64,000 nucleotides of DNA. It comes from Longispora sp047121295 (GTDB lineage: Bacteria; Actinomycetota; Actinomycetes; Mycobacteriales; Micromonosporaceae). The stretch covers positions 2,294,001-2,358,000 of the forward strand of contig NZ_CP139447.1 of assembly GCF_047121295.1 (NCBI RefSeq), read 5' to 3'. The notes below the pieces were generated by a model. That model was not told where the DNA came from and did no database searches. It saw only the letters and a program-made list of their open reading frames with translations. Positions 17,347 to 26,088 of this stretch are shown here, in pieces (the stretch's first letter is position 1; each line of letters opens with the position of its first letter). A program made the position numbers and the translations under genes.

Positions 17347-18648
17347 TCATCGAGGAGATCCGACCGACTCGGCGGCAACCGGGGCCGCCGGCTGGGGACC
17401 GGGTGTCGAGGGCAGGTCGCGCATGCCCCGAAGGGGGGACAGCAGCACCGGCAGCACCGCGAGCAGTTCGAGCACCGCCCCCGCCCACATCGCGGGCCGG
17501 GCGCCGAAGGTGTGGCCGAGCAGCCCGCCGAGCAGCGCTCCGACCGGCATCGCGCCCCACATCACGAACCGCACCGTGGCGGTCATCCGGCCGAGCAGCT
17601 CCGGCGGGCACACCCGCTGCCGGAACCCCACCGCACTGATCTTGAAGGTCATGAACACGACCCAGCCCAGGAAGTGCAGCACCAGCGCCCCGACCAGCCG
17701 GGCGTCGGCCTGGAACAGCGGCACCGCCGCCAGCCACAACACGCTGCTGACCAGCATGGACACCCACATCGCCCGGCCCTGGCCGAGCCGGGCCGTGGTT
17801 CGCTCGGCGACCAGGGCGCCGAGTATCCCGCCGACCGCCTCGGCGCTGAACACCAGCCCACACAGTCCCGGTGACAGCCGCAGTTGTCCGGCCAGCAGCA
17901 CCAGCAGCATCGACGAACCGAGCACCCCGGCCAGGTTGGAGATCGCGCCGGTGACCGTGATCGCGCGCAGCAGCGGGTGGCCGAACACGAACCGCAGCCC
18001 GGCGCGGATCTCCGGCCACAGCCGGGCCCCGGCCACCGGTTCGGGCCGGACGTCCGGCAGGCGGATCCGGCTCAGGAACGCCGCCGACGCCAGGTACGAC
18101 ACCGCGTCCACCGCCACCGCGAACGGCGCGGTCACCGTCGCGACCACCAGACCGCCGAGGCCCGGCCCGCCGACCCCGGCGACGTTGCGGGTCACCTCCA
18201 GCGCCACATTGCCGGCGACCAACTGCTCGTCGGGGACGAGGACCGGCAGGTAGCTGCCATAGGCCACGTCGAAGAACACCGTGCACACCGACAGGCCGAA
18301 GGCGACCAGGTACAGCTGCGGCAGCGTCAGTACCCCGAGCGCGCCGGCCACCGGCACCGAGCCGAGCATCGCCGCCCGGCCCAGGTCGCCGGCGAGCATC
18401 ACCCGACGGGGGCGGGCCCGGTCGACCCACGCACCGGCCGGCAGGCCGATCAGCAGGAACGCCAGGTACTCGAAGGTCACCAGCAACCCGACCTGCGCCG
18501 GGCCGGCGTGCAGGGTGCCGATCGCGACCAGGGGCAGAGCGACCAGCGTGACCGCGGTACCGGTCTGGCTGACCGCGTCGGCGGCCCACAGGCGGCGGAA
18601 GTCGGGATGGCGGAACAGGCTGGCGCGAGGTGCTGTCATGCCTGCCAA
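17347..18648 (-). CDS. MFS transporter (macrolide/enterobactin-exporter-like)
   Basis: 433-residue major facilitator with about 12 helices. N-terminal FRHPDFRRLWAADAVSQTGTAVT and the loop GAWVDRARPRRVMLAGD match the MFS_3 drug exporter subgroup. Divergent from the ArsR-type regulator, with 61 bp between starts, a classical exporter/repressor pair. Substrate unknown; drug or metabolite efflux is inferred from family and pairing. Confidence 0.88.
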   Translation of the reverse strand: MAGMTAPRASLFRHPDFRRLWAADAVSQTGTAVTLVALPLVAIGTLHAGPAQVGLLVTFEYLAFLLIGLPAGAWVDRARPRRVMLAGDLGRAAMLGSVPVAGALGVLTLPQLYLVAFGLSVCTVFFDVAYGSYLPVLVPDEQLVAGNVALEVTRNVAGVGGPGLGGLVVATVTAPFAVAVDAVSYLASAAFLSRIRLPDVRPEPVAGARLWPEIRAGLRFVFGHPLLRAITVTGAISNLAGVLGSSMLLVLLAGQLRLSPGLCGLVFSAEAVGGILGALVAERTTARLGQGRAMWVSMLVSSVLWLAAVPLFQADARLVGALVLHFLGWVVFMTFKISAVGFRQRVCPPELLGRMTATVRFVMWGAMPVGALLGGLLGHTFGARPAMWAGAVLELLAVLPVLLSPLRGMRDLPSTPGPQPAAPVAAESVGSPR

Positions 18649-18709
18649 GATCGCTGGGACCGGGTCGCGCGGGCCAATGTTTTAGTCTGGACGAAAACGA
18701 GGAGGCGGG

Positions 18710-19594
18710 TTGACCGAGATCCGGTTCGGGGCCGGCGACGTGGCCGCGATCAGGTTCGCCGTGTCCCCGCTCGGCGAGACCATCGGCAGCCTGCGCGCGC
18801 TCACCGACCCCGGTCACCACCCCCTGCACCTGGACTGGATTCGGGCCGCCCGGCCGCTGGCCGAGGACCTGGCCACCGAACTCGCTCCGCTGCTCGACCT
18901 GGTCCGGGCCGACCGGGTGCCGGTCGCGCTCACCCCGCCGCCGGCCTGCCCGCTGGCCGACCTCGAGGAGGAACTCGCGACGGCGTCGGCCAGCCCAGGC
19001 CCGGAGCTGCCCCCACTGGTCGCGGGGGTGCGGGCCTGGTGGCGGGCGGCGGTCCAACCACACTGGCCCCGGATGCGGGCCGTGCTGGAGGCCGATATCG
19101 GGTACCGGGCCCGCCAGCTCGCCGAGGACGGCTTCGAGACCCTGCTCGGCCGGCTGCATCCGAGCCTGAGCTGGGCCGGCGACCGGCTGGTCGCCGACGA
19201 CGGCCGGACCGACACGCTGGACGTCCGGGGCCACGGACTGCCACTGACCCCGAGCGTGTTCGCCGGCCACCGGGTCCTACTGCCCGCGGTCGGTGCGCCG
19301 CGCCCCCACGTGGTGTACCCGGCCCGAGCTGTCGGCACCCTGTGGGAACGCGGCCACCACGCCGCCGACGGGCTCGCCCGGCTGATCGGCCGGAGCCGGG
19401 CCCAACTGCTGGCCCACACCAGGTCACCGGCCACGACCACCCAGCTCGCCGCGCGGACCGGGCTCAGCCTCGGCGCGGTGTCCCAGCATCTGGCCGTACT
19501 GCGCGAGGGCGGCCTGGTCGCGGCGCACCGGTACCGCCGCGAGGTCCTCTACTCCGTCACCGAGCTGGGCGCCGCGCTCCTCGGCCGCGACTGA
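18710..19594 (+). CDS. ArsR/HTH-family transcriptional regulator
   Basis: 294 residues. TTG start at 18710 with GAGGCGGG about 6 nt upstream. The C-terminal ~75 residues form a winged helix: TTQLAARTGLSLGAVSQHLAVLREGGLVAAHRYRREVLYSVTELG. The N-terminal 200 residues are of the DUF5937-like type found in actinomycete ArsR proteins and probably bind a ligand. It probably controls the divergent MFS gene from the shared 61-bp region, which holds the hexamer-like element TTTTAGTC near the MFS start. Confidence 0.85.
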   Translation: MTEIRFGAGDVAAIRFAVSPLGETIGSLRALTDPGHHPLHLDWIRAARPLAEDLATELAPLLDLVRADRVPVALTPPPACPLADLEEELATASASPGPELPPLVAGVRAWWRAAVQPHWPRMRAVLEADIGYRARQLAEDGFETLLGRLHPSLSWAGDRLVADDGRTDTLDVRGHGLPLTPSVFAGHRVLLPAVGAPRPHVVYPARAVGTLWERGHHAADGLARLIGRSRAQLLAHTRSPATTTQLAARTGLSLGAVSQHLAVLREGGLVAAHRYRREVLYSVTELGAALLGRD

Positions 19595-19657
19595 CGTCCC
19601 CACCTGCCGCGCAACCCGTGACTGACGGCGACTGAGGACGGCCGCCCTCAGCATCCC

Positions 19658-19768
19658 TCAGTCCACCTCCGCCACCGCCCGGGCGAACTGCGCCGCGTAC
19701 AGCCGGGCGTACGCCCCGTCCGCCGCGAGCAGCCCCTCGCGGGTGCCCTGCTCCACGATCGAGCCGTG
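19658..19768 (-). pseudogene. C-terminal ABC-exporter ATPase scrap
   Basis: Minus-strand reading gives HGSIVEQGTREGLLAADG then AYARLYAAQFARAVAEVD and a stop, the standard last 37 residues of an ABC multidrug ATPase. Nothing upstream in frame belongs to it. It is a second, independent remnant of the type seen at 9.1 kb. Confidence 0.65.
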
Positions 19769-19883
19769 TTCCGCCGAACCGGGTCCGCAGGCCTCTGCGG
19801 CGGGCGACGACCCAGGCGACCAGACCGAGCGCCAGGACCGCCAGGAGCGCCAGCCCGATCACGATGAACTGGGTGGTGGACAT
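19769..19883 (-). pseudogene. truncated single-helix membrane protein start
   Basis: ATG at 19883 (AAGGACG 6 nt upstream) encodes MSTTQFIVIGLALLAVLALG, then LVAWVVARRRGLRTRFGG, a short N-terminal transmembrane anchor, before it runs out of frame into the ABC scrap. It may be the beginning of an FtsY-like or other anchored protein; too little remains to tell. Confidence 0.4.
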
Positions 19884-20119
19884 GGGGACGTCCTTCGCGG
19901 AGGAGGTTCCCGATCGACGCCAGACTAACCCTCGAAGGCGAGTTCGCCGGTCGCGGAATGGCCGTTGATCCAGGTCAAGGGCCGGTCGGCGGGGCGAGGA
20001 CGGCGGAAGACAACAAAACCCATCAAGGGGTACCGGACGAGACGTTCGCCGCCATCCGTGGAGTTGGACGGTCGCTCCTGCCCGGAGTTGTCCCCACGAC
20101 GGGCGGCTTGAGCCCGGCG

Positions 20120-20365
20120 TTACTGGAGGTAGCCCTCGACCTCGTCGACGGGGGCTGGTTTCGCCTCGTCCGGGTTCCCGCCGGCCTCGCGGCGCGCGCG
20201 GCGGCGGCGCAGCAGATCCCAGCACTGGTCGAGGGTCTCCTCCAGGTGCCGCAGGCGGGCCGCCTCGTCCTCCGGCGGGGTCTCGCCGGGCGCGTGCCGG
20301 CTGCGCAGGTGGTGCTCCTCGGCGACGAGGGCGTCGATGTTCTCCAGAATCGTGCGGTCCTCCAT
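20120..20365 (-). CDS. DUF2630 family protein
   Basis: 81 residues from ATG at 20365 (TGAGG 3-4 nt upstream); the upstream frame to 20461 is unlikely coding. Sequence shows ILENIDALVAEEHHLRSRH, LDQCWDLLRRRRARREAG and the end EVEGYLQ, hallmarks of a small helical actinobacterial family of unknown function. Probably a soluble two-helix protein. Confidence 0.8.
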   Translation of the reverse strand: MEDRTILENIDALVAEEHHLRSRHAPGETPPEDEAARLRHLEETLDQCWDLLRRRRARREAGGNPDEAKPAPVDEVEGYLQ

Positions 20366-20507
20366 TACCTCAGCCAACCACGCCCGGGCCGGCGCGTCCG
20401 GGAAACCGCCGGCACAGGACGGGTGGTCGGCCGACTGGGCCTGGCGGGTCGCGGCGGACAAGCGACCAGTCAGGCGACTACCTCATCGTTCCGGTGGAGA
20501 AGCAGCC

Positions 20508-20897
20508 TTAGTCGAAGAAGCGATCGAACGCTTCCTGGTCCTCGGGACGGAACCAGACTTCGGCCAGCTGCCCGTCCCGAACGCGGGCAAGGATGACCTG
20601 GAGCCCTTCGTAGGACTCGCCGTTGCGTCGCATCCGTTGGATGGTGACCGAACTGGCGTGATCGTCGCTGCCCAGGTCGTCCAGCGGCACGAACTCCGGC
20701 GGGGAGTCGAGCATCGACAGCTCGCGCTGAAACACCGCAGCCAGTCCGTTCCGGCCGACGTGGTCACCGGCCAGCGGACTGTTACCCGGCACATGCATGA
20801 CGACGTCCTCGGTGTGCATCCCGAGGAAGCCGCCGAAGTCGCCGGACATCAGCTTCTGATCGACAGTGCGCATGAGTAGTGCGTTCGGGTGTTGCAC
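20508..20897 (-). CDS. SnoaL-like / NTF2-fold protein
   Basis: 129 residues, the length of a single NTF2-fold domain: N-terminal helix RTVDQKLMSGDFGGFLGMHTEDVVMHVPG and the final strand ARVRDGQLAEVWFRPED. Members are small-molecule isomerases, cyclases or unknown. Divergent from the LuxR-type regulator with 59 bp between starts, so it is probably that regulator's target. Confidence 0.75.
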   Translation of the reverse strand: MQHPNALLMRTVDQKLMSGDFGGFLGMHTEDVVMHVPGNSPLAGDHVGRNGLAAVFQRELSMLDSPPEFVPLDDLGSDDHASSVTIQRMRRNGESYEGLQVILARVRDGQLAEVWFRPEDQEAFDRFFD

Positions 20898-20956
20898 GGT
20901 GACCGCCTCCTCTGGCCGTCTCGAGCTAACGAGTCGATACTACGAATAGAGGCAAA

Positions 20957-22081
20957 ATGAGAACATCCCCAGTTGTGGGGGTGGCTGCCGGGAATGGCGG
21001 GGTCATGACGCGTGCGGCGCTGGAGCGCAGCGCCTGGAAAATTGCCCATGCCGGGCTGGAACTCGACCCGGCCTTCCGTGCATTCGACGAGCTGTTGCGA
21101 CCGCATGTCCCATACGCGATCGCGTCGTGGTCGACGCACGATCCGGCGACCGCACTGTTCACGTCCTGCACGATGACCGGCGTCCCGAAGGACCCCGAGG
21201 GCGAAGCGCGGCTGTTCCGCTGCGAGTTCACGGCGGACGAGCCGGCGAGCTATCGCACGCTCATCGGTAGGCAGGAGGCGGCGGCGATCCTGAGCGAGGC
21301 GACGGGCGGCCGGCTCGAGCGGGCGTCCCGGTACCGGGAAATCTTCGCACCCGTAGGGTTCACCGACGAACTGCGCGCCGTGTTGTGGAGCGGTGGCACG
21401 GCCTGGGGCAGTGCCACCTTGCTGCGGTTCGATGGGCGATTCACCGCTCAGGATGTCGAGGCGGTGACCGCGATCGCCCATCAGGTGGCCGACGCTGTGC
21501 GCCTCACGTTGTTGCGGGGGGCCGCGAGGCGCCCGGGGGCGCTGCCGGAGCCGCCGGGCGTGCTCGAGGTCGACGCGGCGGGGGGTGTGACGGCGATGAC
21601 GGCTCCGGCAGAACACTGGCTCCACGCCCACGGGCAGAGGCTGATCACGGCCGTGAACGCTGCCGCGGCCGCCATCCGCGCGCGCCCGGACTGGTCTGGC
21701 ACGACCAGTCGGCTCGCACTCGACGACGGACGGATCTTGTCAGTACACGCGGCGGCCTTGAGCGTACGCGACGATACTGTGGCCGTGATCGTCGAGCATG
21801 CTCGGCCGGCAGAAGTGAGTGCCATTCTCGTGGACGCATACGGCCTCACCGCTCGGCAGCGGGACGTTCTCGGGCAGATTCTGCTGGGTCGATCGATGAC
21901 TCGGCTGGCGCACGCGCTCGGCATCTCCGAGTACACCGCGCAAGACCACCGTAAGGCGATCTACCAGCGCATGGGCGTGGCCAGCCGATCGGAATTGGCG
22001 GCACTACTCCAGTTCGAGCAATATGACCCGAGGGTATGGGCTGAAATTCCACCCAGCCCCTACGGCGGGTTCCTGGAGTAA
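20957..22081 (+). CDS. LuxR-family transcriptional regulator with GAF-like sensor
   Basis: 374 residues. C-terminal LuxR helix-turn-helix: LTARQRDVLGQILLGRSMTR, LAHALGISEYTAQDHRKAIY, QRMGVASRSELAALL. The N-terminal ~280 residues have a GAF/PAS-like alternation with WGSATLLRFDGRFTAQDVEAV. ATG start with AGAGG upstream. Divergent to the SnoaL-like gene. Confidence 0.85.
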   Translation: MRTSPVVGVAAGNGGVMTRAALERSAWKIAHAGLELDPAFRAFDELLRPHVPYAIASWSTHDPATALFTSCTMTGVPKDPEGEARLFRCEFTADEPASYRTLIGRQEAAAILSEATGGRLERASRYREIFAPVGFTDELRAVLWSGGTAWGSATLLRFDGRFTAQDVEAVTAIAHQVADAVRLTLLRGAARRPGALPEPPGVLEVDAAGGVTAMTAPAEHWLHAHGQRLITAVNAAAAAIRARPDWSGTTSRLALDDGRILSVHAAALSVRDDTVAVIVEHARPAEVSAILVDAYGLTARQRDVLGQILLGRSMTRLAHALGISEYTAQDHRKAIYQRMGVASRSELAALLQFEQYDPRVWAEIPPSPYGGFLE

Positions 22082-22319
22082 AAACGTACCGGACGCGCCC
22101 ACAAGGCTTCAGGGCCCGTCGAACCGCGGCTGCCGACGATGCTGCCGTCGCCATCTGCGCCCGCGATCCAGCTCAGGAAGGGAGCGTCCCTGGGAGTCGG
22201 GGCCTGGACGCGTACGCCGACGACGGTCGGTGCTCACCGACCCGTCTTGCGAGTGGGACGCCCCTGCCTAGCTGTCCACTATGTATCAGCGGGGCCCGGT
22301 CGTCAGCTGTCATGCTGGG
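22082..22319. other. intergenic stretch
   Basis: About 240 bp without supported genes or structures. Confidence 0.4.
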
Positions 22320-22835
22320 ATGATGCGGATCTGGCGTCGGGTCGAGCCGGTCAACGGATCCCGGCTGGTGGCCGGGGCGTTCTTCGCGCTCGGACTGCTG
22401 CTCTTCCTGTTCGTCGCGGCGACGATGCTCAGCGGGTCCGGGCGCTGGGTCGGCGACCCGGTCGGCGGCTCCCTGATTCTGATCCTCGGCGCACTGTTCT
22501 GGCTGACCGTCACCTTCCGGATGTACCGCGCCGGCATCCACGTCAGTGACCACGGCCTGCGCCTGCGGTCCTACGTTCGGACCCGGACGATCAGATGGTC
22601 GGACGTGACAGGGTTCGAGGTCCGGCCCGCCCAGCTCGGCGGCCTGGACACCTCCCGGGACGCGATCTGGGTGATCACCCGCGACGGCGACTGGGAGACC
22701 AGCGTGCAGCGGGCGCTCGGGTGGGTGTTCGGGCCGCGCTGGACGAAGAACGTCGGCCCGGTGTTGCGTTCCGTGGACTTCGAGCTGACGGTCACCCCGT
22801 TGCGCAGACTGCTGGCCGATCATCGGTCGGTGTGA
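22320..22835 (+). CDS. membrane protein with bacterial PH-like domain
   Basis: 171 residues from ATG 22320. Two transmembrane helices (about 13-35 and 48-66), then a PH-like beta barrel: HVSDHGLRLRSYVRTRTIRW and VTGFEVRPAQLGG. This is the common actinobacterial DUF/PH membrane family; role unknown. Ribosome site is weak. Confidence 0.75.
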   Translation: MMRIWRRVEPVNGSRLVAGAFFALGLLLFLFVAATMLSGSGRWVGDPVGGSLILILGALFWLTVTFRMYRAGIHVSDHGLRLRSYVRTRTIRWSDVTGFEVRPAQLGGLDTSRDAIWVITRDGDWETSVQRALGWVFGPRWTKNVGPVLRSVDFELTVTPLRRLLADHRSV

Positions 22836-22990
22836 CTCTTTTAAGTGCCCTGCCTGCGGAAAGTCCCAGCGCCAGGCAGACGCTTGGGGGGCGGTGCGAG
22901 CTTTCCCCGGTCGCGTCGGCGAGGTGCACGGTAGGCACGTCGGTCATACCCGCCACAACGACCTCGGCGGCGCGATGGCTCGCTTTGTGC

Positions 22991-23022
22991 GGGGTGGCGT
23001 CCAGGACGTCAGACGCCACCGC
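22991..23022. repeat. GGTGGCGTC/GACGCCACC hairpin, copy 1
   Basis: Arms GGTGGCGTC (22993-23001) and GACGCCACC (23012-23020) with a 10-nt loop CAGGACGTCA; flanking G and C runs extend the stem. Same arms recur at 23763 and 56401 and, shorter, at 23304. Confidence 0.7.
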
Positions 23023-23303
23023 CCCGCAGGCCGGGGCCGTGACCGTCAAATCCCACCGGCCCCGGCTGCACCCGCCGCCCGCGTCCGCCCGGGGCAGGCC
23101 GTGGCGGATGTGGGCACCTCAACAGGTGCCGTACCCGGCCGGCGGTCGGGCAAACATCCGCCAGGTCCTGAGCGAGGTGATGCCGAAGCCGGTCGCGACG
23201 GGGATCGCCGACCGCAGGGTCTGCTGTGCGGTCGGCGATCGGTTCCGCCGTGCCCGCGACATCGGGGGGCCGCGACGGCGAACTTGCGCGGGGGCCGGGC
23301 CGC

Positions 23304-23336
23304 CGGGGTGGCGTTCGTGCGCGTGACGCCACCCCC
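23304..23336. repeat. GGGGTGGCGT/ACGCCACCCC hairpin, copy 2
   Basis: Perfect 10-bp arms (23305-23314 and 23326-23335) with an 11-nt loop of different sequence; flanking C and G extend it. Loop sequence differs between copies while arms are kept, which argues for selection on the hairpin. Confidence 0.65.
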
Positions 23337-23528
23337 GCCGGTGAGGTCCGCGCTTTCCCCGACCAGCCCCTCAACCGTGCCGGGTGCGCCGCGACCTCTG
23401 GCCGTCGACCCCTCAACGGCCAAAACATATGATATCGACCTACAGTGGGTGGTCAGCCAGGAATCATGGATTCGACCCGACCCCATCTTCCGGTTCAAAC
23501 GCGGCCGGGTGCGACTGGAGGAGAACCT

Positions 23529-23879
23529 GTGGCCCCGGAGTGGATCGACGCTCACGAGATCGGCCTGAACCTGGCGGCTGCGCACCCCGGTGTCGACCCG
23601 TCATCCGTGCCGTCGCCGCAAGTGCGCGAGTGGGTCACGGGCCTCGAGTTGTTCTTCGACCCCGACCCGGGCGGTGGCGACGAGGAACAGCTGCGCGCGA
23701 TCGTCGAGGAATGGGCTGCTGCCGCACGTGCCGCTCAGGTGGACGTGTCCGAAGACGCGGGCGGTGGCGTCATGCGACAGACGCCACCAGCCAACCGACC
23801 GGACCGTTCTCGCCCCCCCCGGCCCCCTCAATCCAGGACGGGGCTTTACGGCCCTCCGTCGAAAATACTCCCTGAGTAG
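23529..23879 (+). CDS. IscX-like Fe-S assembly adaptor
   Basis: 116 residues from GTG 23529 with GGAGGAGAA 4 nt upstream, a very good start. Residues 1-67 match the IscX fold: APEWIDAHEIGLNLAAAHPG, VDPSSVPSPQVREWVTGLEL, FFDPDPGGGDEEQLRAIVEE. IscX binds the cysteine desulfurase IscS and iron and tunes Fe-S cluster assembly in the cytoplasm. The last ~45 residues are Pro/Arg-rich and contain a hairpin repeat, so the original stop may have been lost. No isc or suf genes are nearby. Confidence 0.7.
   Translation: MAPEWIDAHEIGLNLAAAHPGVDPSSVPSPQVREWVTGLELFFDPDPGGGDEEQLRAIVEEWAAAARAAQVDVSEDAGGGVMRQTPPANRPDRSRPPRPPQSRTGLYGPPSKILPE
23763..23788. repeat. GGTGGCGTC/GACGCCACC hairpin, copy 3
   Basis: Perfect 9-bp arms with an 8-nt loop, lying inside the 3' extension of the iscX-like frame, just after the conserved domain ends. 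Confidence 0.7.
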
Positions 23880-24064
23880 CCAATCGACTACACGCCGTGT
23901 GCCGATGTGTGGGGATTCACCGGGCACGGCCGGCTCGCTTGTGGCTTTGCCCATCCCGCCAGGAGTCATGATTTGCCCATCCGGGCCTTTGGGGTGAGAT
24001 TCGGGGATGTAGTTCCGTACGCCAGGTGACTTGATCGACTGGGGCCCGGGTGCGCGGGTCGGGG
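23880..24064. other. intergenic stretch
   Basis: About 185 bp between convergent genes; no clear terminator. Confidence 0.4.
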
Positions 24065-24484
24065 TCAGAAATTGGGCACGGCGGCGCTGATGTCGGCCAG
24101 GACGCTGTGGTCGTCGCGCTCGATCGCCAGGTCCCCGAGGGACACCACGCCCACGACACGGCCGTCCTCGATCACGGGCAGGCGGCGGATCGCCCGATGG
24201 CGCATCAATCCGATCGCCCGCTCGATCTTGTCGTCGGGCGCGACCGTGGTCAGCTCCGCGCTGCAGATGTCGCCGACGGTGACCTCACCGGCGGGCCTGT
24301 CGTCGGCGATCGCCCGGACCACGATGTCGCGGTCGGTGACGATCCCGCGGATGTGCCCGGCCTCGGCGACGATCACGTCACCGATCGCGTCGTCGCGCAT
24401 CTGCCGGGCGGCCTCGACCAGGGTCATGTCCGGCGCGACGGTGACCGGACGAGGTGACATCACATCACTGATCTTGGTACCCAT
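24065..24484 (-). CDS. CBS-domain pair protein
   Basis: 139 residues from ATG 24484 (GAAAGGGG 7 nt upstream). Two CBS motifs: ISDVMSPRPVTVAPDMTLVE...GIVTDRDIVVRAIA and VGDICSAELTTVAPDDKIER...GVVSLGDLAIERDD. Such stand-alone Bateman modules bind adenine nucleotides and act as energy sensors, often in stress or hypoxia regulons. Divergent from the HTH-STAS operon (237 bp apart). Confidence 0.9.
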   Translation of the reverse strand: MGTKISDVMSPRPVTVAPDMTLVEAARQMRDDAIGDVIVAEAGHIRGIVTDRDIVVRAIADDRPAGEVTVGDICSAELTTVAPDDKIERAIGLMRHRAIRRLPVIEDGRVVGVVSLGDLAIERDDHSVLADISAAVPNF

Positions 24485-24720
24485 TTCCGGGCCCCTTTCG
24501 AGAAACCTCTCTCTGGATCTACCCGCGTGCCCGAGCCTGAAACAGCCGCGCGGCTGGGGTTGGCCCGCTCCCGGGGATAGCCCCAATACGGACCGCCCCA
24601 CCCGCGGCGGCGCCATCTCGATCGCTGACGTTTGCAAGCAACGAGCCTCTAACCAGCGCATAACACAACGCTCACCTCACAGTTCTGTGATCATCGCTGT
24701 GTTGTGCGATATTCGTACGT

Positions 24721-25041
24721 ATGACGACCCGCCGTGTCCTCGCAGATGTCGCCGCCGTCCTGGCGGTTTCCACCCCGGCGTCCGACACCGTCCAGTCCGA
24801 TCCGGTGCTGGCAGCGCTGGCCGAGGCGCACGTCGCGCGTGAGACGGCCGAACAGCGGATTCGGATGCTTTTGGCATACGCCCGGGAGTTCGTCTATCCC
24901 CATCCCTACACGCTCGGTGAGCTGGGGGCGGCATGCGGCATGTCCGCGTCCGGAGTGCGGACGGCCTACACCGAAGGCGACATCGCCGGTGTCGCCGATG
25001 CCACTGGCCTTCAGCCATCGCCGGCCCGGGAGGACCGGTGA
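24721..25041 (+). CDS. small protein with helix-turn-helix-like C-terminus
   Basis: 106 residues. The C-terminal part TLGELGAACGMSASGVRTAY reads as a helix-turn-helix of the replication/sigma type; the N-terminal half is an Ala-rich helix. ATG start; upstream AT-rich promoter-like region. Overlaps the first STAS gene by 4 bp, so it is likely a DNA-binding partner in that pathway. Family not recognised. Confidence 0.6.
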   Translation: MTTRRVLADVAAVLAVSTPASDTVQSDPVLAALAEAHVARETAEQRIRMLLAYAREFVYPHPYTLGELGAACGMSASGVRTAYTEGDIAGVADATGLQPSPAREDR

Positions 25042-25436
25042 GCGCGGCCACCGTCGAGACCCGCAGGCATGGCGCGCAGGTGACGGTGGAGGTGACCGGG
25101 GCGGTGGACATCGCCTCCCATGATCTGCTGTTCGAGGCTTTGCACCAGGCCGTCGGCGACGAGGGCGTGCAGCAGGTCGTCGTGGACCTGACCGCGACCA
25201 CTTTGCTGGACTCCGGGGGTATCGGGGTTCTGGTCGCGGCGAACAACGCCGCCCGTACCGCTCGGGTGTCTTTCACTCTCACGGGCGTGTCCGCACCGGT
25301 GCGGGAGTGCCTGGACGCCGCTGGTGTGTGGCGCATGCTGGCGTATGAGACCCGCCGCCCGGCGCACACGGCGCCGCTGCGAACAACCGATGTGGGCTTC
25401 GCGTTCGACCCGCCGGCCCCGGGGCAGGACCCGTGA
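25038..25436 (+). CDS. STAS-domain anti-sigma-factor antagonist, first
   Basis: 132 residues from GTG 25038 with GGAGG 5 nt upstream. STAS fold with the phosphorylatable serine in LTATTLLDSGGIGVLVAANN. About 25 residues of unstructured tail. In the SpoIIAA/RsbV scheme the unphosphorylated form binds an anti-sigma kinase and frees a stress sigma factor; neither kinase nor sigma factor is beside it. Confidence 0.85.
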   Translation: MSAATVETRRHGAQVTVEVTGAVDIASHDLLFEALHQAVGDEGVQQVVVDLTATTLLDSGGIGVLVAANNAARTARVSFTLTGVSAPVRECLDAAGVWRMLAYETRRPAHTAPLRTTDVGFAFDPPAPGQDP

Positions 25437-25765
25437 ACCTCCCGATGAGGCCTGCTTCCGCGCTCGATGTGGAACACGACGGCACGAATGTGCGGATACG
25501 GGTGGCCGGCGACATCGACCTCGGTATCCACCAGCTCCTCGCTGATGCCTGCGCGGACGCGGCCCGCACCGCGGGAGTCGAACACATCGAGGTGGACCTT
25601 TCCGGGGTGGTGTTCTGCGACTCCGGTGGCCTCGGGGTCCTCATCGCCGCGCGCCGCACCGCCCACACCCTCGGAGTCACGTTGACGGTGTCCGGGGCGA
25701 CCGGCCTGGTTCACAAGGTCCTCGACGTCACCGGCGTACTGACAACACTCGCGGACGGGCAGTGA
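25433..25765 (+). CDS. STAS-domain anti-sigma-factor antagonist, second
   Basis: 110 residues; GTG start overlapping the previous stop by 4 bp. Core VRIRVAGDIDLGIHQLLADA and the phosphosite DLSGVVFCDSGGLGVLIAAR. Clearly paralogous to its neighbour, so the pair arose by tandem duplication. Confidence 0.87.
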   Translation: MNLPMRPASALDVEHDGTNVRIRVAGDIDLGIHQLLADACADAARTAGVEHIEVDLSGVVFCDSGGLGVLIAARRTAHTLGVTLTVSGATGLVHKVLDVTGVLTTLADGQ

Positions 25766-26088
25766 AACAGCGGCGGGACCATGGTTCGTCGGGCTGGACA
25801 CGGAAGCCACTTGTGTGGGTTTGGGCTGGGTGAGACCCGGGTATCTGGACTTTCGGGGGAATAACGCGTTCCGGCTGTCGCATGTCGGAGCGTGACGAAG
25901 GATCCGGGACCGGTGGGCGACCCGCACCCACATGGCGCGCATGGAACCTGCCGGCCCCGGCCTCCCGCCGGAAATCCTCGTGGTGGAGCCGTTGGCGCAG
26001 GAAGACTCGATAGCTGCGTGGTCGTTGTTCTGATCGCTCGGAGATGGCTCTCGACGCAGCTGCTCGCGCACCCTGCCAAGGGGGGACG
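25766..26088. other. intergenic stretch between convergent genes
   Basis: 323 bp. No supported gene, no strong terminator hairpin seen. Confidence 0.4.

Larger units (their letters stand above)
22836..23528. other. non-coding stretch with two copies of a hairpin repeat
   Basis: About 690 bp with no gene I can support on either strand. It holds hairpin copies at 22991 and 23304 and, further right, AT-richer sequence around CATATGATATCG (23425-23440) that may contain the promoter of the downstream iscX-like gene. Confidence 0.5.

Noticed and set aside
17884..19635. 583-codon open frame on the plus strand
   Set aside because: Antisense and off-frame to the MFS and ArsR genes, which both have clear family motifs.
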